Source: Delphinus delphis
Lineage: Eukaryota; Chordata; Mammalia; Artiodactyla; Delphinidae
DNA: 64,000 nucleotides
Assembly (NCBI RefSeq): GCF_949987515.2
Contig: NC_082696.1
Span: 878,001 to 942,000, forward strand
Reading direction: 5' to 3'
This document shows, in pieces, positions 22,811 to 34,413 of this stretch. Made by a program: the position numbers and the translations under genes. Within the stretch, counting starts at the first letter, position 1, and each line of letters starts with the position of its first letter. The notes under the pieces were generated by a model that was given only the letters and a program-made list of their open reading frames with translations, was not told the origin of the DNA and did not search any database.

Positions 22811-23667
22811 CAGCTGGGCATCAGATCCTACTCTGAGAGCTTCCTTATTAAGTTACCTAGATGGTGGTGCAAGGCTGTCCACCAGATGCCTTGTCTTCCT
22901 GATCGACCGCCAGTACTCAGCTGTCCAAACTCTGGGTTTCAACCCCTGACTTCTACCCATTTTTCTAGGAAGACCCACATCCATCATTCGATAGCAAGAA
23001 TCCACATGGATCTGAGCCCAGGGCTGTTCTTGAGCTCAGTGGTCTGGGTTTGCCAGGCTTCGTCTCCAGCCTGGCCAATGACAACATGGGCGTAATTACC
23101 TGCGTGAAATCCATGCTGCCCGAGGCCAGTAGGTTACACATTGGACTGACCTGTTAAAATAACAAAGAGAAAGTTCTAAATTCAGATATGATCCAAATCA
23201 CTAATTAATATACTTTAAATGCAGATTACTTCAATGAGGAAAGCATTTTATATCCAGAAGCCATCATTAGTTTGTAGGAAATGGAAAAGTCAAGAGGAAC
23301 GTTGGATTTAGATCAATTTCTGATGAAACGCAGGTCACACTTGCTTGTTTGAACCCAGAAAATATTAAATCACGTGGGGAAATACGATGACATTATTTAC
23401 TCAGTACTCACGGTTTTTAGAAATCATAAAATACTATAAATTTGAAAGGGCTTTATAGACATTAAGGTTTCTGTGAACACTGAAAAATATGTCTTGCATT
23501 TTTACACTATAGTCAATGTATTTTTTAAGTCTAAAGTATTGTACAGTGTAGAAAATTACAATGAAGTCAGTCATTTTCGCTTCTAACTCTCCTTTCTGAC
23601 CATTTTTTTACATATGTGGAGGGGAAAGCAAGATGTTTTTCTACATTTTGATATTTTTAATCAAAAT
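22811..23667. other. unassigned DNA
   Basis: I see no gene. The 118-codon frame at 22739-23095 overlaps the putative transposon relic and has no recognisable motif. Confidence 0.4.
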
Positions 23668-24073
23668 GAAATAAATACCGTATGCTAACACATATATATG
23701 GAATTTAAGCAAAAAAAATGTCATGAAGAACCTAGGGGTAAGACAGGAATAAAGCCACAGACCTACTAGAGAATGGACTTGAGGATATGGGGAGGGGGAA
23801 GGGTGAGCTGGGACAAAGCCAGAGAGAGGCATGGACATATATACACTACCAAACGTAAGGTAGATAGCTAGTGGGAAGCAGCCGCATAGCACAGGGAGAT
23901 CAGCTCGGTGCTTTGTGACCGCCTGGAGGGGTGGGGTAGGGAGGGTGGGAGGGAGGGAGTCGCAAGAGGGAAGAGATATGGGGACATATGTATAACTGAT
24001 TCACTTTGTTGTAAAGCAGAAACTAACACACCATTGTAAAGCAATTATACTCCAATAAAGATGTTAAAAACAA
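23668..24073 (+). repeat. L1 3' end, sense orientation
   Basis: It runs from 'ataaataccgtatgctaaca' through the G-rich 3' UTR tract (ggggagggggaagggtgagc) to 'ctccaataaagatgttaaaa'. It is one of only two L1 copies on the plus strand. Confidence 0.9.
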
Positions 24074-24149
24074 ATTCTTGTGTGGCGTGTAGTGTGTAGC
24101 CTCGGGTGATGGGGTGTGCGGGCTTCAATTTAAAGTAACTGCCGTTAGC

Positions 24150-24510
24150 TTCCAAGGTGGCCACGCGTTTACAGCCCCACCAGCCCTGCAGGAGGGCCCC
24201 AGGAGTTCCCCATTCTCAGCTGCGTTTGGCTTTGTTAGTGTTTTTAATTTTAGCTATTATGGTATTTTTATTGTGGTTTTAATTCGCATTTTAAAAATAA
24301 TGAGTGGTACTGAGCACTTCATTATATGTTTATAGGCCTATTATTATTGATGAGTTGTAGAATTTTTAAAAAGTGTACTCTGGCTACCATCACATGTCAG
24401 ATGTACGTATAGTGACTATTTCCCCCTAATCTATTGGTTGTCTATTTATAATGTATCCTCTAATGAAAATAAGTTTTACATTTTTATGAATTCCAACTTC
24501 TAGTTGATGC
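24150..24510 (-). repeat. ancient L1 ORF2 3' fragment
   Basis: 'ttttattgtggttttaattc' followed by 'tgagcacttcattatatgtt' and 'ctattggttgtctatttata' follows antisense ORF2 C-terminal sequence of old L1s. Confidence 0.6.
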
Positions 24511-25363
24511 TTAGTGTTTCGTGTGGCCTAAGGCAGCTTTGCCAGCCCAAAGGCAGTGAAGATATGCTCGTTTTCTTCTAGAAGATTTGCAGTTTTTACT
24601 GGTACTCAGGTCTGCGACCCACTGAGTTAGCTTCCGTTGCTGCCCGGCAGTGCTGGCAAAAACGGCACACGGTTATCATCTCGCACCTTCTGTGCTCCAG
24701 CAGTCTGGGCATGGCCAGCTGGTTCTCCCCCCAGGGTCTCTCAGGGCCGGGGCCGTGTTCTCATCTGAGGCTTCAGGCCCCCTCGGGTCGTTGGAAGGTT
24801 TTAGACCTTTGTAGTCGAAGGACCGATAGCCCCAACCTCTGGCAGCTACAGTCCAGTCGGAAGCCGCCCTCAGCTCCTAGAGCCCTGCAGTGCCCACGGC
24901 AAGGCCACCTGCTTTCTTGGTCAGCAAGGAGAGACTCCAGCGTGAGGCTACGCCCCATCCCATCTGCTCTGTTGTGCAGGCTGGGGGCAAGGCTCAGGCC
25001 ACCTGCTCTCAAGGGGGGAGGCGTGTCCTCGGGTGAGAGCACCGGGAAGCCGTGTCGCCTTCACACCGTCTTGGATGAGCTTGCGGGGGTGGGGAAGGGG
25101 GGAGAGCAGAGTCGCTCTGTCCCGGACGAGGATCCTTTGATCCAGCAGACAGTCCTTAAGAATGTTTTCATCTTCCGTTGGATTTCGTTAGTGTCTTTGT
25201 TGAACATCGATTGACTCTCTAAGTGTGGGTAAAATAGCTTGCTTAATACCTAATCTTTTTATAATTTGGGAAGATATTTAAGTTTATTAACTTGGTTTTA
25301 CTCGCAATGGTATGGTTGCCATTGTAATTGTCTAGCAGAGAAAATTGCTGCCTCTTCTAATAA
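24511..25363. other. unassigned DNA
   Basis: The GC-richer part at 24700-25200 carries overlapping frames on both strands (167 codons on +, 89 on -) that I cannot place. Confidence 0.4.
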
Positions 25364-25364
25364 T

Positions 25365-26263
25365 GGCTGTACGTATTTTTGCCATAAGCATCTTTGCTCT
25401 TAGCGTTTTTGCTGCAAACATTTTCGCTGCATAACTGACTGGCTGTAAGGCAATTTTGCCATAAAAGATAAAATAACCAAAAATTAAAAGAGGTACATTT
25501 AAAAGTACATAATAAGAAATGAATAGCAAAATTAAAAAGACTTTATTGTCAAATACAAAACATTTGAATAATATAAAATGTGTGTAGATTCATGGCGATG
25601 CTGTGCTAATGACCGATTTTATTTTGTGGGTTGTACCCAAGCACCTGCCTTCCAGGTCTTTCCTTCATCGTATTTTATCCTTCTTTTTGTTTGATTCATC
25701 TTCTCATTCAGCATTGCACTTTTTCTTTTTTTGCTAATATTTTTTTCTTCATTAAGAGAGGTATCGGCTTCCAGATACTGGGATGGTGTTTGTAACTGAG
25801 CTCTGCATCGTGTCCTGAGGGCCTCTACCCTGCTGTGTCCTCTGGGTACACTTTCCCCTGTCCCATGTCCGTGTGACAACTCTGCACCTTCAAATCACCA
25901 AAGAATTTGCAGGCTGACGTGCTAATCATTTTCTGGTAGAGTGTGCAGTATGGCTTTACACGTCTCATTTCACTCTTCCAGTGAGTTTTATCCCCATATT
26001 TTCTATCAAGTTGATATGCACGATTGTAATCGTCCCCTGTTTTAAGGCTGCCACATGCACTTGTCACTGTGTAGACCGTGAGGGCTTCGACTTAAGTCAT
26101 ATGAGAATGGGAACACTGCATCGATGGAGAAATGAAACCAAACCATCACACAAACTGTCAGCCAGCTCTTCAATCTTTCACTGCAGAATTGCCTTGTGGC
26201 CAGTTAGTCACGTGGTGAAACCGCTGTGGCCAAGGTGCTTATGGGGAAAATTCTGGACGCGCC
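25365..26263 (-). mobile_element. fossil MULE (MuDR-type) DNA transposon
   Basis: Two long terminal inverted repeats frame about 0.9 kb. The left repeat is 25365-25460 and the right is 26185-26263. Reverse-complemented, they align over about 80 bases, with exact blocks such as cataagca and aaggcaatt and one gap of about 13 bases in the right copy. The left repeat is built from iterated 'gcaaaaatgc'-like units on the minus strand, a style seen in MULE termini. Between them, on the minus strand, one frame runs from about 26085 to 25710 with a single TAG at 25827-25825. Its end carries KHHPSIWKPIPLLMKKK (codons from 25791 downwards). This resembles the conserved 'HPSIWKFID-LKKEQ' stretch near the C terminus of MULE transposases. 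A polyadenylation-like 'caataaag' follows on the same strand. The flanks share TAATAA, but I cannot define a 9-bp duplication. Ricksha is the MuDR-type family I recall from placental mammals; membership is untested. Confidence 0.68.
25710..26085 (-). pseudogene. MULE transposase C-terminal remnant
   Basis: The minus-strand frame begins after a TAA and is open for about 86 codons to one internal TAG (25827-25825). It then continues in the same frame for about 38 codons to the next stop. The HHPSIWK motif lies in the second part, at about 25791-25771. The first part contains YNRAYQLDRKYGDKTHWK, which I cannot align with confidence. The catalytic DDE core and a FLYWCH/zinc-finger N terminus are not seen, so the copy is internally deleted or too decayed. 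It would once have encoded the element's cut-and-paste transposase. Confidence 0.55.
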
Positions 26264-28189
26264 TAATAACACTTCTAAAATGTTTTACAGCCTGTGATTC
26301 CATTATAAAACTGAGCGCTCAATGTCATTCTGGAAAATAACTCAATATAATATTGTAATTGACCTCATGGTAATTACATGTAATGTGACCTCATGTAATG
26401 TGATCTCATGGTCACAGTTTCCCTTAATTACTGTATAATTTTCCCTCTAGGGTTTTAGTGAAAAAATGTAAATGAAAATTTAAGTCCTCCAGGATTTCAT
26501 CCAAACTCCCTGGCTTGGTCAACGGGTCTTCGCCAGCCCACTGCCCAGCTTTGTCACCCCACACTGTGTACTGCGGGTCCCGTGCTGGCCCGGGGACCAC
26601 TCCTGTCCCCGTCCTGCCCCGCAGGCCTCCTCTAAATGCTGTCTTCTGTGACATCTCCCCTGAAGTAAAGTCGGCTGCCTATCTTGGCACTTCAGTAACA
26701 GGCTTTAGATACGGATGTAAAGAGCACATAGGGTGTTGCGTTCTTAAATGATCAATTTACGTCTCACCCTCTCCACTAGAATTTGGGTTCCTCGGGAGGA
26801 TGGGTTTTCATCTTCATTTTTATCTTTATTCCTGAGACTCAGGCCCGTCACCAGCAGAGCAGCGGCCTACTGACTCTGGAAGAAGTGCATTGGCCGTGTG
26901 TTACGTGTTGCGATAGCATCGTGACGTCTAACAGCTTTGCTCGCTTCCATATTGTCTCGGAATTACACTGCTTTTCCTCCGCAGGTATTTCCCTCGTGTG
27001 GAGGCAACGGTGTGCTTCTACAACACAGAATTCCAGGAAACTAAGCTGTGCAGCCGTTCTACTTTGAAAGCATTTAAAGTGGTGAATCAGGTGTTAGAAA
27101 CAGAGTGCGTTTTATGTGTAAAATGTAGGCTGTAATGTGACCAGAGGGTCTCTCACTGTACCAGCGTGGAAAGGGCAGCCGCGTCCACCGCTGACTAAAT
27201 CGGAGGCTGGTGGCACCGCAGCCCTGGGAGTGAGATGCTAGGGTCTGGATGGAAAAGGGGCTGCACAAGGGACGTCTATTTTGTGGCTTTAAAAGTTTGA
27301 GATCTGGGATCCTAAGATGTTTCTATTTTCTAAGGATTCACTGCTTCAGTATTTTTATTTGGGTACAGCTGTACTATTTCAGTATTTAAAACGCATTTTC
27401 CCAGTAATGACATATAAAAATATGAGGGTCATAAAGCAGGGCCACTCATCATGGCGCATCAATGATTTTCTGCAAACAGCCGCGGGGCACGTGCAGCTCT
27501 TCTTCACATCGTCTTGATCAGAGGAACTTCCGGCGTTAATTGCACTCCCCGCCCCCCCTTCCTGCACAGGCCCATCAAGTTTCCGTCAGGAGGCTGTGTA
27601 CATCTGTGCCCGTCTGCCAAGCCACTAAGTTCTTCCAGATCCTGAGGCTGAGGGAGCCTGTGGGCCGGGGCTGTGTAAACCAGCCCACAGTTCTAGGCTT
27701 AGAAACGCGGGTCAGTATCAAATTTCCACAATTGCCTTAACTGGGAAGGAAAGTCCCGTGCGGTTCTTACTTTGCTGGTTCAGATAATTATGACTTGTTT
27801 GTCAGTCTTTTTGCTCACGTTAGATTTTAACAGAACTGGAACACCGCACTGTAGAGCTGACAGTGACTGAGAGATTGTAAAGAACCATCTCTTCATTTCC
27901 CATTTTTGATAGCCACCCACCCCACATTTAGAAGAGTCAGGGCCATAGAGCTAAGGTGCGGCAAAGCGCAGCAGGAAATCCAGGCTGGGCCCTCCCTCCC
28001 CTCACTCCCTTCAGTACCCCAACTCAGCCCTGACACGTTAGCAGACACCCTGTGGCTTGTGCTCCACGTTCATGGAAATAGCTTTCATTTTGCTTTTCAC
28101 TTTTCTAGGACCTTGAGAAATCATCCTTATGCTTCCATAGCAAGTTATCATGTTCACATAAAATAAATATCTTTTTAGCCTTCAAAGTC
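26264..28189. other. unassigned DNA
   Basis: A small imperfect repetition of 'gacctcatgtaatgtgatct' type lies at 26362-26412. I recognise no gene or transposable element. Short open frames on both strands have no support. Confidence 0.4.
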
Positions 28190-28315
28190 ATCCTAGAAAG
28201 GTGTCATAATTTCTTATAGAAAAATAAACAATTACGGCGAGGTTGACATGGACCCAGGGTCACACAGTGGCTGGGAGACAGTTTTGAAGCAGAAATCCCA
28301 TATCCCAAACCAGAG
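28190..28315 (+). repeat. MIR SINE fragment
   Basis: 'gacccagggtcacacagtgg' followed by 'ctgggagacagttttgaagc' follows the MIR core. It is diverged. Confidence 0.5.
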
Positions 28316-28499
28316 ACTTCCCACGATAGCATAGCTGATCTGCTTTTTTCTGCCTTTCCATCTTATTGCATTTATCCTTTTGTGACAATTCATTCCTAAT
28401 GTTTTCGGATAATAGCATTTCATTAAAACAGCAAGTGCTTTCTCTTGACTGTAAGCTTCATGACTGCCAGTGAAGGTGGGGGCTGCTCTGTGACTCTGC

Positions 28500-28640
28500 C
28501 CCAGCTGTACTGAGGTGTAATTGACACCTAACACTGTGCAGGCTCAGCGCGCTGACGTGACATATGTTCCAAAGTGATTACTGCTGTAGCATGAGCTGAT
28601 GCCTGCATCGTGTCACATATTTACCATCTTGGTAAGGTGA
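28500..28640 (-). repeat. ancient L1 3' UTR fragment
   Basis: 'ctgtactgaggtgtaattga' and 'gatgcctgcatcgtgtcaca' match antisense 3' UTR of old L1 subfamilies. Confidence 0.5.
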
Positions 28641-28854
28641 GAATATTTAAGGTCTACAATGAATTCCTAATTTCTATTCTCAGGTACATTATAAAGATTC
28701 AAGAAAACTTTGGCAGAGACTATTGTAATATTGTTCTTACTTTCTAAAAAAAGAGGCACCAGCACTTCCTTCTGACATTTGTACGAGAAAGGGAAGAAGG
28801 GCTTAGTCTGCAGGGGGACAGAGCATGTAGGCGAGAAGGGGCGAGGCTGGAGGC

Positions 28855-29125
28855 CCTCGGGATGGGTGTTGACTGGGCCGCCTGCCGCAGGCCAGGAGCT
28901 GAGCCCATGGAGCCGGCCCGACGGAGAACGGCCGTCCTGCGCACGCAGAGCAGCTGCGTCTGGACGCGGCCGTGGGCAGTTGTCACGTGGACTCCACGCG
29001 AGTGGTCGCCTCCCCGTCCGGGTCACAAGCCCCGCCGACTCCACCCAAGGGACACACGGAGCGCCTCGAGCACCTGGGCGTCGGCTGCCCGGAACCCAGG
29101 CTCCCGCGGATGACCCGAGGCCTCA
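28855..29125. promoter_or_regulatory. compact CpG island
   Basis: By hand count there are about 30 CpGs in 265 bp with roughly 68% G+C. That puts observed/expected CpG near 1, in otherwise CpG-poor DNA. No exon or repeat is recognised inside. Overlapping open frames on both strands are explained by the lack of AT-rich stops. Confidence 0.65.
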
Positions 29126-29334
29126 GGGAAGGGGGGCCATTTTAGCCTTACTGGAGAGACAGAGGTCTTTTAGAATAGTTAAAAACTCCCAATACGCAGA
29201 GAAATGCAGATTAATTATTTTTACATACGTGGTGATAAAAATTCAACTAACAATGTTTAGACGTAAGTAATAGAGAAAGTGATGTGTGACTATAACGTCA
29301 GTGAGGTTCCAGGGCAGCCGTTTATTCACCAGAG

Positions 29335-29640
29335 TGGGTCACCCTGTGTGACCTTGAGGGAGTCACATGACCTCTTTATTGCTAGTTTCCTCAACAGCAC
29401 ACTGTTGAAGTGTTTATTCTACAGATATTAACGAAGCACCTACTGTGGGGCGTAGGACTGTTTGGAATAGACGTCACTCGTCCACACAATCCAGGTGCAC
29501 AGGTACAGTGACTCCCACGGGTCCTGGGTGGGTTTTGCGGGTGTGAGTGAGGCAGACCGAGGCTCACGATGACGGGAAGGATAAGCCAGAGACAGAGTCG
29601 CTGAAGGCGACGACGAGGAGAGGCTAACCTCCGTGTTAGG
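29335..29640. repeat. ancient interspersed repeat fragments
   Basis: 'gtgaccttgagggagtcaca' with 'tagtttcctcaacagcacac' looks like MIR in reverse. 'acagatattaacgaagcacc' with 'ggactgtttggaatagacg' resembles the old block 'aacaaatatttattgagcacctac'. The families are uncertain. Confidence 0.4.
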
Positions 29641-30289
29641 GAAGCGGTTGGCAGACCGAACCACGTCCTGTGGGCGCAGAGCAGCCGTGGTGCAGAGCGG
29701 CAGAGTTGGCAGCCCTGCCTCGGTCCTATCTCTCCTTACCGGGCTTTACAGAAGCCTCGTCCCTGTGGTAAGAGACCCGCGCAGGCTGCTGTGTCAGGAT
29801 AAGGATGTGGGGAGGCAGTGGACACAGGAGACGGAGGGGGAGTGGATGGCCAATCAGGAGAGAGAACGAGGGGACACAGGCCGGCCAGGTGCAGGGGAGC
29901 AGGTGCAGGAGGTGCGGGGGGGGGACACATCCTATGAAACATGAAGGAACTGATTTGAGAAAACGCTCCTGTTGTCCCCTTTTCAAGATTTAGTGGAACT
30001 TCGTGAAATCCCCAAAGAGAAGCGGGTCAGTGTGAGTTTGGTTGTGTTTTCCAACTTTTCAGGAGAGCTGAGGAGACATGGGTGCATTCCGCCCTATGTT
30101 CAAGACCCCTGAAGTTTTCTCATGTGAAAAGGGACACAGCCTCAGAGTTCTGAGCGGGAGTGGAGGCACGTGGAGTCCTGAGGCCTGAAGTTGCTTCATG
30201 TTTCATAGGATGTGTCTGAACTACAGGGGAAAGGGACAGTCTGCTCATGTGGGCCTGTAGTGAGCTAGGTTGTCAGGGAGGGCGATTCC
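29641..30289. other. unassigned DNA
   Basis: The purine-rich stretch at 29800-29930 is open in both directions. I see no recognisable element. Confidence 0.4.
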
Positions 30290-30577
30290 TCCCACTTTGT
30301 CCTCCGTCAAGATCGTCTTAGTTATTCTAGGGCATGAGCCCTTCCACATAAATTTTAGAATAAGCTTGTGTTCGAATAAAGAAGTCCTAGTTGGGGTTTT
30401 GATGGATTTGCATTAAAACTATAGATCAGTTTGGGGAGGATTGACATTTTTAGTGCACTGAGTCTTCCAACCCATGAACATGGTTTGTCTTTTGTTTATT
30501 TTGATATTTGATTGCTTTTGTCAGTATAATTTTCACCTTACATATACTGTATATGTTTTTAAAAGTTGTGTCTAATA

Positions 30578-30978
30578 TATCATTTTCTTATTTATTTGTG
30601 TAATTATTTATTTATTTATTTTTGGCTGCATTGGGTCTTCGTTGCTGCGCGCGGGCTTTTCTCTAGTTGTGGTGAGCGGGGGCTACTCTTCATTGCAGTG
30701 CACGATCTTCTCATTGCGGTGGCTTCTGTTGTTGCGGAGCACGGGCTCTAGGCACATGGGCTTCAGTAGTTGTGGCACGTGGGCTCAGTAGTTGTGGCTC
30801 GCGGGCTCTAGAGCACAGGCTCAGTAGTTGTGGCATGCGGGCTCAGTGGTTGTGGCAAACGGGCTTAGTTGCTCCACGGCATGTGGGATCTTCCAGAGCA
30901 GGGCTCGAACACATGTTACCCGCATTGGCAGGCAGATTCTTAACCACTGCGCTACCAGGGAAGCCCTATAATTTTCTT
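30578..30978 (-). repeat. long CHR SINE nested in L1
   Basis: The body is about 30590-30966 in reverse orientation. A 12-bp near-duplication (tatcattttctt at 30578-30589, tataattttctt at 30967-30978) flanks it and interrupts an older L1. Confidence 0.92.
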
Positions 30979-31121
30979 TAGAGTAGTTGTAAATGATACT
31001 GTGTTTTTAACAATGGTTTCCATAAGGTCATTGTTAGTATATAGGAATGAGATTGAGTTTTGTGGTGATAGTGTATCTCGTGACTTTGATGAATTTACTT
31101 ATTAGTTCTAGGGGTTTGTTG

Positions 31122-31161
<40 letters not shown>
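31122..31161. repeat. (TG)n microsatellite
   Basis: About 20 uninterrupted TG units inside the old L1. Confidence 0.97.
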
Positions 31162-31164
<3 letters not shown>

Positions 31165-31560
31165 GTAGATTCCTTGGGATTTTCTAGGTAGACAGTCATG
31201 TCATCTGCACATAGCGGTAGTTTGTCCCTCCAACATGTGCGTACTTTACGTCTTATTCTTGCCCCACTGTAACCGCTGGAGCTTCTGGTGGGAGCAGGTT
31301 TTCTGTCATTGTTCCCAGAGTCGGGGGAAAGCATTCAACTTTCATCAGTACGTAGGATGTTCGCTGTAAGCATTTTCTTCATGGTCTTTATCAAGTTGAG
31401 GTAATTTTCCTCTTTGATTGGTGAGAGCTTTTTATCATAAATGTGCTGGTTTTTGTCAAATCGTCTTCTGTGTCAGTTGGTATCATCTGATTTTTCTTTA
31501 GCTTGTTGATATGGTTGATTGTGATATTTTGATTTTGTATAATGTAATGTGTCAGTATTT

Positions 31561-32369
31561 GAAGGTCTGCATAGCTCAGTGAACTGACGTTTCCACATGA
31601 TCAATGCATGGGGTTACAAAACCGTGCACTGGTAAAGATCCATTCATTCAAAGTGGAAGATAGGCCAATAGATTTTAATTCTTAAGGTTACAAAAAGTTT
31701 GCAGGTATGGCTTCAGATTCTACAATTCACATAGCCTTTAAGAAACATGCACTCATCATATTTTGGAGTAGCATCAAAGAAGATTATTCACGATTATCTG
31801 AAAGAACTATTAAAAATATTTCTTCCTTCCCCAACACATATCTTCAACCAAAACAACATATTGCAGCAATTTGAATGCAAAAGCAAGTATGCGAATCAGC
31901 TGCCTTATTTTAGGTTAGACATTAAGGAGATTTGAAAAATATAAAACCATGCCACTCATTTCACTAAATTTATTTTTGTTTTAGAATATATAGTTAATTT
32001 TCCAAAATAGATCATTTATGTTGAAACATAATGGATTTATTATTGTTAACTTAAATGAATTCAAAAGTAAATGAAAAATTCTTAGTTTTAATTTACAATT
32101 TTCTAAATATTGGTAGATGTAAACTATATAAACGAAAGCTCTTTGAGGTCCTCAATAAGTTTTAAGAGTTTGAAGGGGTATTGAGACCAAAAAGTTTAGG
32201 AACTATTGCCCTATGATAGGATTACTCTGGCTTTAAATAATTTCTTGGATTCATTTTAGTAAGATATTTTTCTAAAATCTTGCCCATTTGATAAGATTTA
32301 AAATTTATTGGCATGAAATTATTTATCATATCCTGTATCATTTTTATTATTTGATTTTTATTGTAATTT
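31561..32369. other. unassigned AT-rich DNA
   Basis: I see no recognisable gene or element. Confidence 0.4.
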
Positions 32370-33430
32370 TAAAATGTTGATACTGCTCGAAACTTATAGA
32401 AAAACTGTAAGAATAATACATGGACATACTATATAGTTTTTACCCAGATTAAAGAATAATTTTATTTTTGTTTTATACTGTTTTTAATTGATTTATTGTT
32501 TATTCATGTCCCTTCTTTCTTACTCTCTCTACATGTAGCTATTTGCACTTGAAATAAGGCTAGTTCAAATTGAGATGATCTGTAAGTCTAAACTACACAA
32601 CAGCTTTTGAAAACTTGGTACAAAAAATATAAACTTTCTCATTAAAAAGTTTTATATTGATTATGTGCTGAAATAATATTTTTGTATACTGGGTTAAAGC
32701 AAATATCAAAATTAAATCATTTATTTTGATTTTTAAAATGTGGCCACCAGAAAATTTAGAGTTATACATATGGCTTGCATAATATTTCTATTGAATTACA
32801 TCCATATAAATTTATTTTTCAAAACCATTGAGAGTAAGTTGGAGACATAATAGCCTTTGTGCCAAAGCACATTATCATGCCTTTCCTAAGAACAATGACA
32901 TCCTCTTACACAAATACACACAGTTACCAAAGCCAGGAAATGTGACATTAATACATAGTGTACCATCATCTATTTGTCTAATCCACAGTTCATTTCCAAT
33001 TAACATTTAAACATTTTTAATAACTATCTTCCCGTTCCAAGATGAGGCATTTCACGTAAGGATCATGTCTTCTAGTCTCCTCTAACTCGGAAGAGGCTTT
33101 CTTTGTCTTGACCTTGACTTTTTGAAGAGCACAGGTCAATTCTTTTGCAAAATTTCTTCCTTGTGATTAGATGCTTGTTTTGTCAGGAGTGATGTGTTCT
33201 TATTGTAGCAACACGAGATTGGTTTGTTTTGATGATCTTGTTTATGTTCATAACTTGGTTAATATTCTTTGCATCAGGTTTCTCTATTATAAAGTCAGTA
33301 TTTTTCCTTTTATAATTAATAAACATTTTGGGGGTGGATACCTTGTAATTATATAAATATTCATTTGTCATCAAACTTTTACCTACTAATTTTAACATCC
33401 ATTGATGAATTTTGCCATTTAGGAGCATAG
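32370..33430 (-). repeat. ancient L1 3' UTR
   Basis: The blocks 'ctaagaacaatgacatcctc', 'tgtctaatccacagttcatt', 'ttttgaagagcacaggtcaa' and 'ataattaataaacattttgg' occur in the order of an old L1 3' UTR read antisense. Confidence 0.7.
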
Positions 33431-34413
33431 ATTTTTACTTCCTTTCTTTAAACTCATTTGTTTTCTAATAAATTATGAGAAATATGAAACGGTACAGATT
33501 AAAAGTGTTATCCTCAGGATTTCTGCAAATGTCTAAAAATTATACGCCTTTTCTACGTAAAGTTTTGAGCCAGTAGCAGTGAAGTTATTTAACAGCTTGT
33601 TTATCTTCATGAATCATAAAATTGTCCCTTTCATTTATTATTTTTTTCCTGTTTATTTGGAAGAGGAGAAAGCCTAGAAATGGTCAATCATTAAGAAAAA
33701 AATCAATCTTTGTTAACTGGCCTTTAAGATTTATCATTAGTTATTGCATTCAAATTTTTTAAAGTCTCAAGATATTTGTCTGATTTGTGTCCTTGCAGAC
33801 ACACCTGTCGGGTAAGTGTCAACACAAATAAACACCTTTTCTTTTCCTGTTGCTGGGTCGGCTCATGGCTGCATTCACGGGGCACTTTTGCTGAAAACTT
33901 TCCAGTCATCTCCTGGTTAGATGAAGCTTATCTTTGACTACATTCCTCAGAAGGGCTCATGGTGACAAAACACCCCAGTTCTTGCATGTTTAACCCTGTT
34001 TTCTGTGCCGGGTACACAGGTTCTCTTACTGAACTTTTGCAAATGGTGCTCCATTGTTTTGTGCGTGGTTGTTTTTAGAAGCTAGATGTCTGTCTGATTC
34101 CTCGAGGCCTTGAGGGTGTTGCCCTTCAGCTTTGAAGCCTGGCACGCATCTCAGGGGCCGTTGTTCCCATCAGTTCCCTGTCAGGCCAGCGCTCTCCACA
34201 TGTGGGTGGAGGGACTCCTTTCCTCCCCTGGGAAGTCTCCCTAGATGACAGTGTTACATGTTTACCCCATCCCATTCCTCGGGTTCTGGTTGCTCGAGAT
34301 GTCTTTCATCTGCCTTTCATCCCACTTTATTCCATTTTCATTCTTAACCCTTTTACTTCTTTTTACACCATTTCCATATCTTTTGGTTGTTTTCTTGCCT
34401 TTCTTCAATGCTC
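33431..34413. other. unassigned DNA
   Basis: I see no recognisable gene or element. Confidence 0.4.

Larger units (their letters stand above)
30290..31560 (-). repeat. ancient L1 ORF2, split by SINE and microsatellite
   Basis: 'cactgagtcttccaacccat' before the SINE and 'tagacagtcatgtcatctgc' after it are antisense L1 reverse-transcriptase region sequence in the expected order. The SINE at 30578-30978 and a TG run at 31122-31161 lie inside. Confidence 0.85.
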
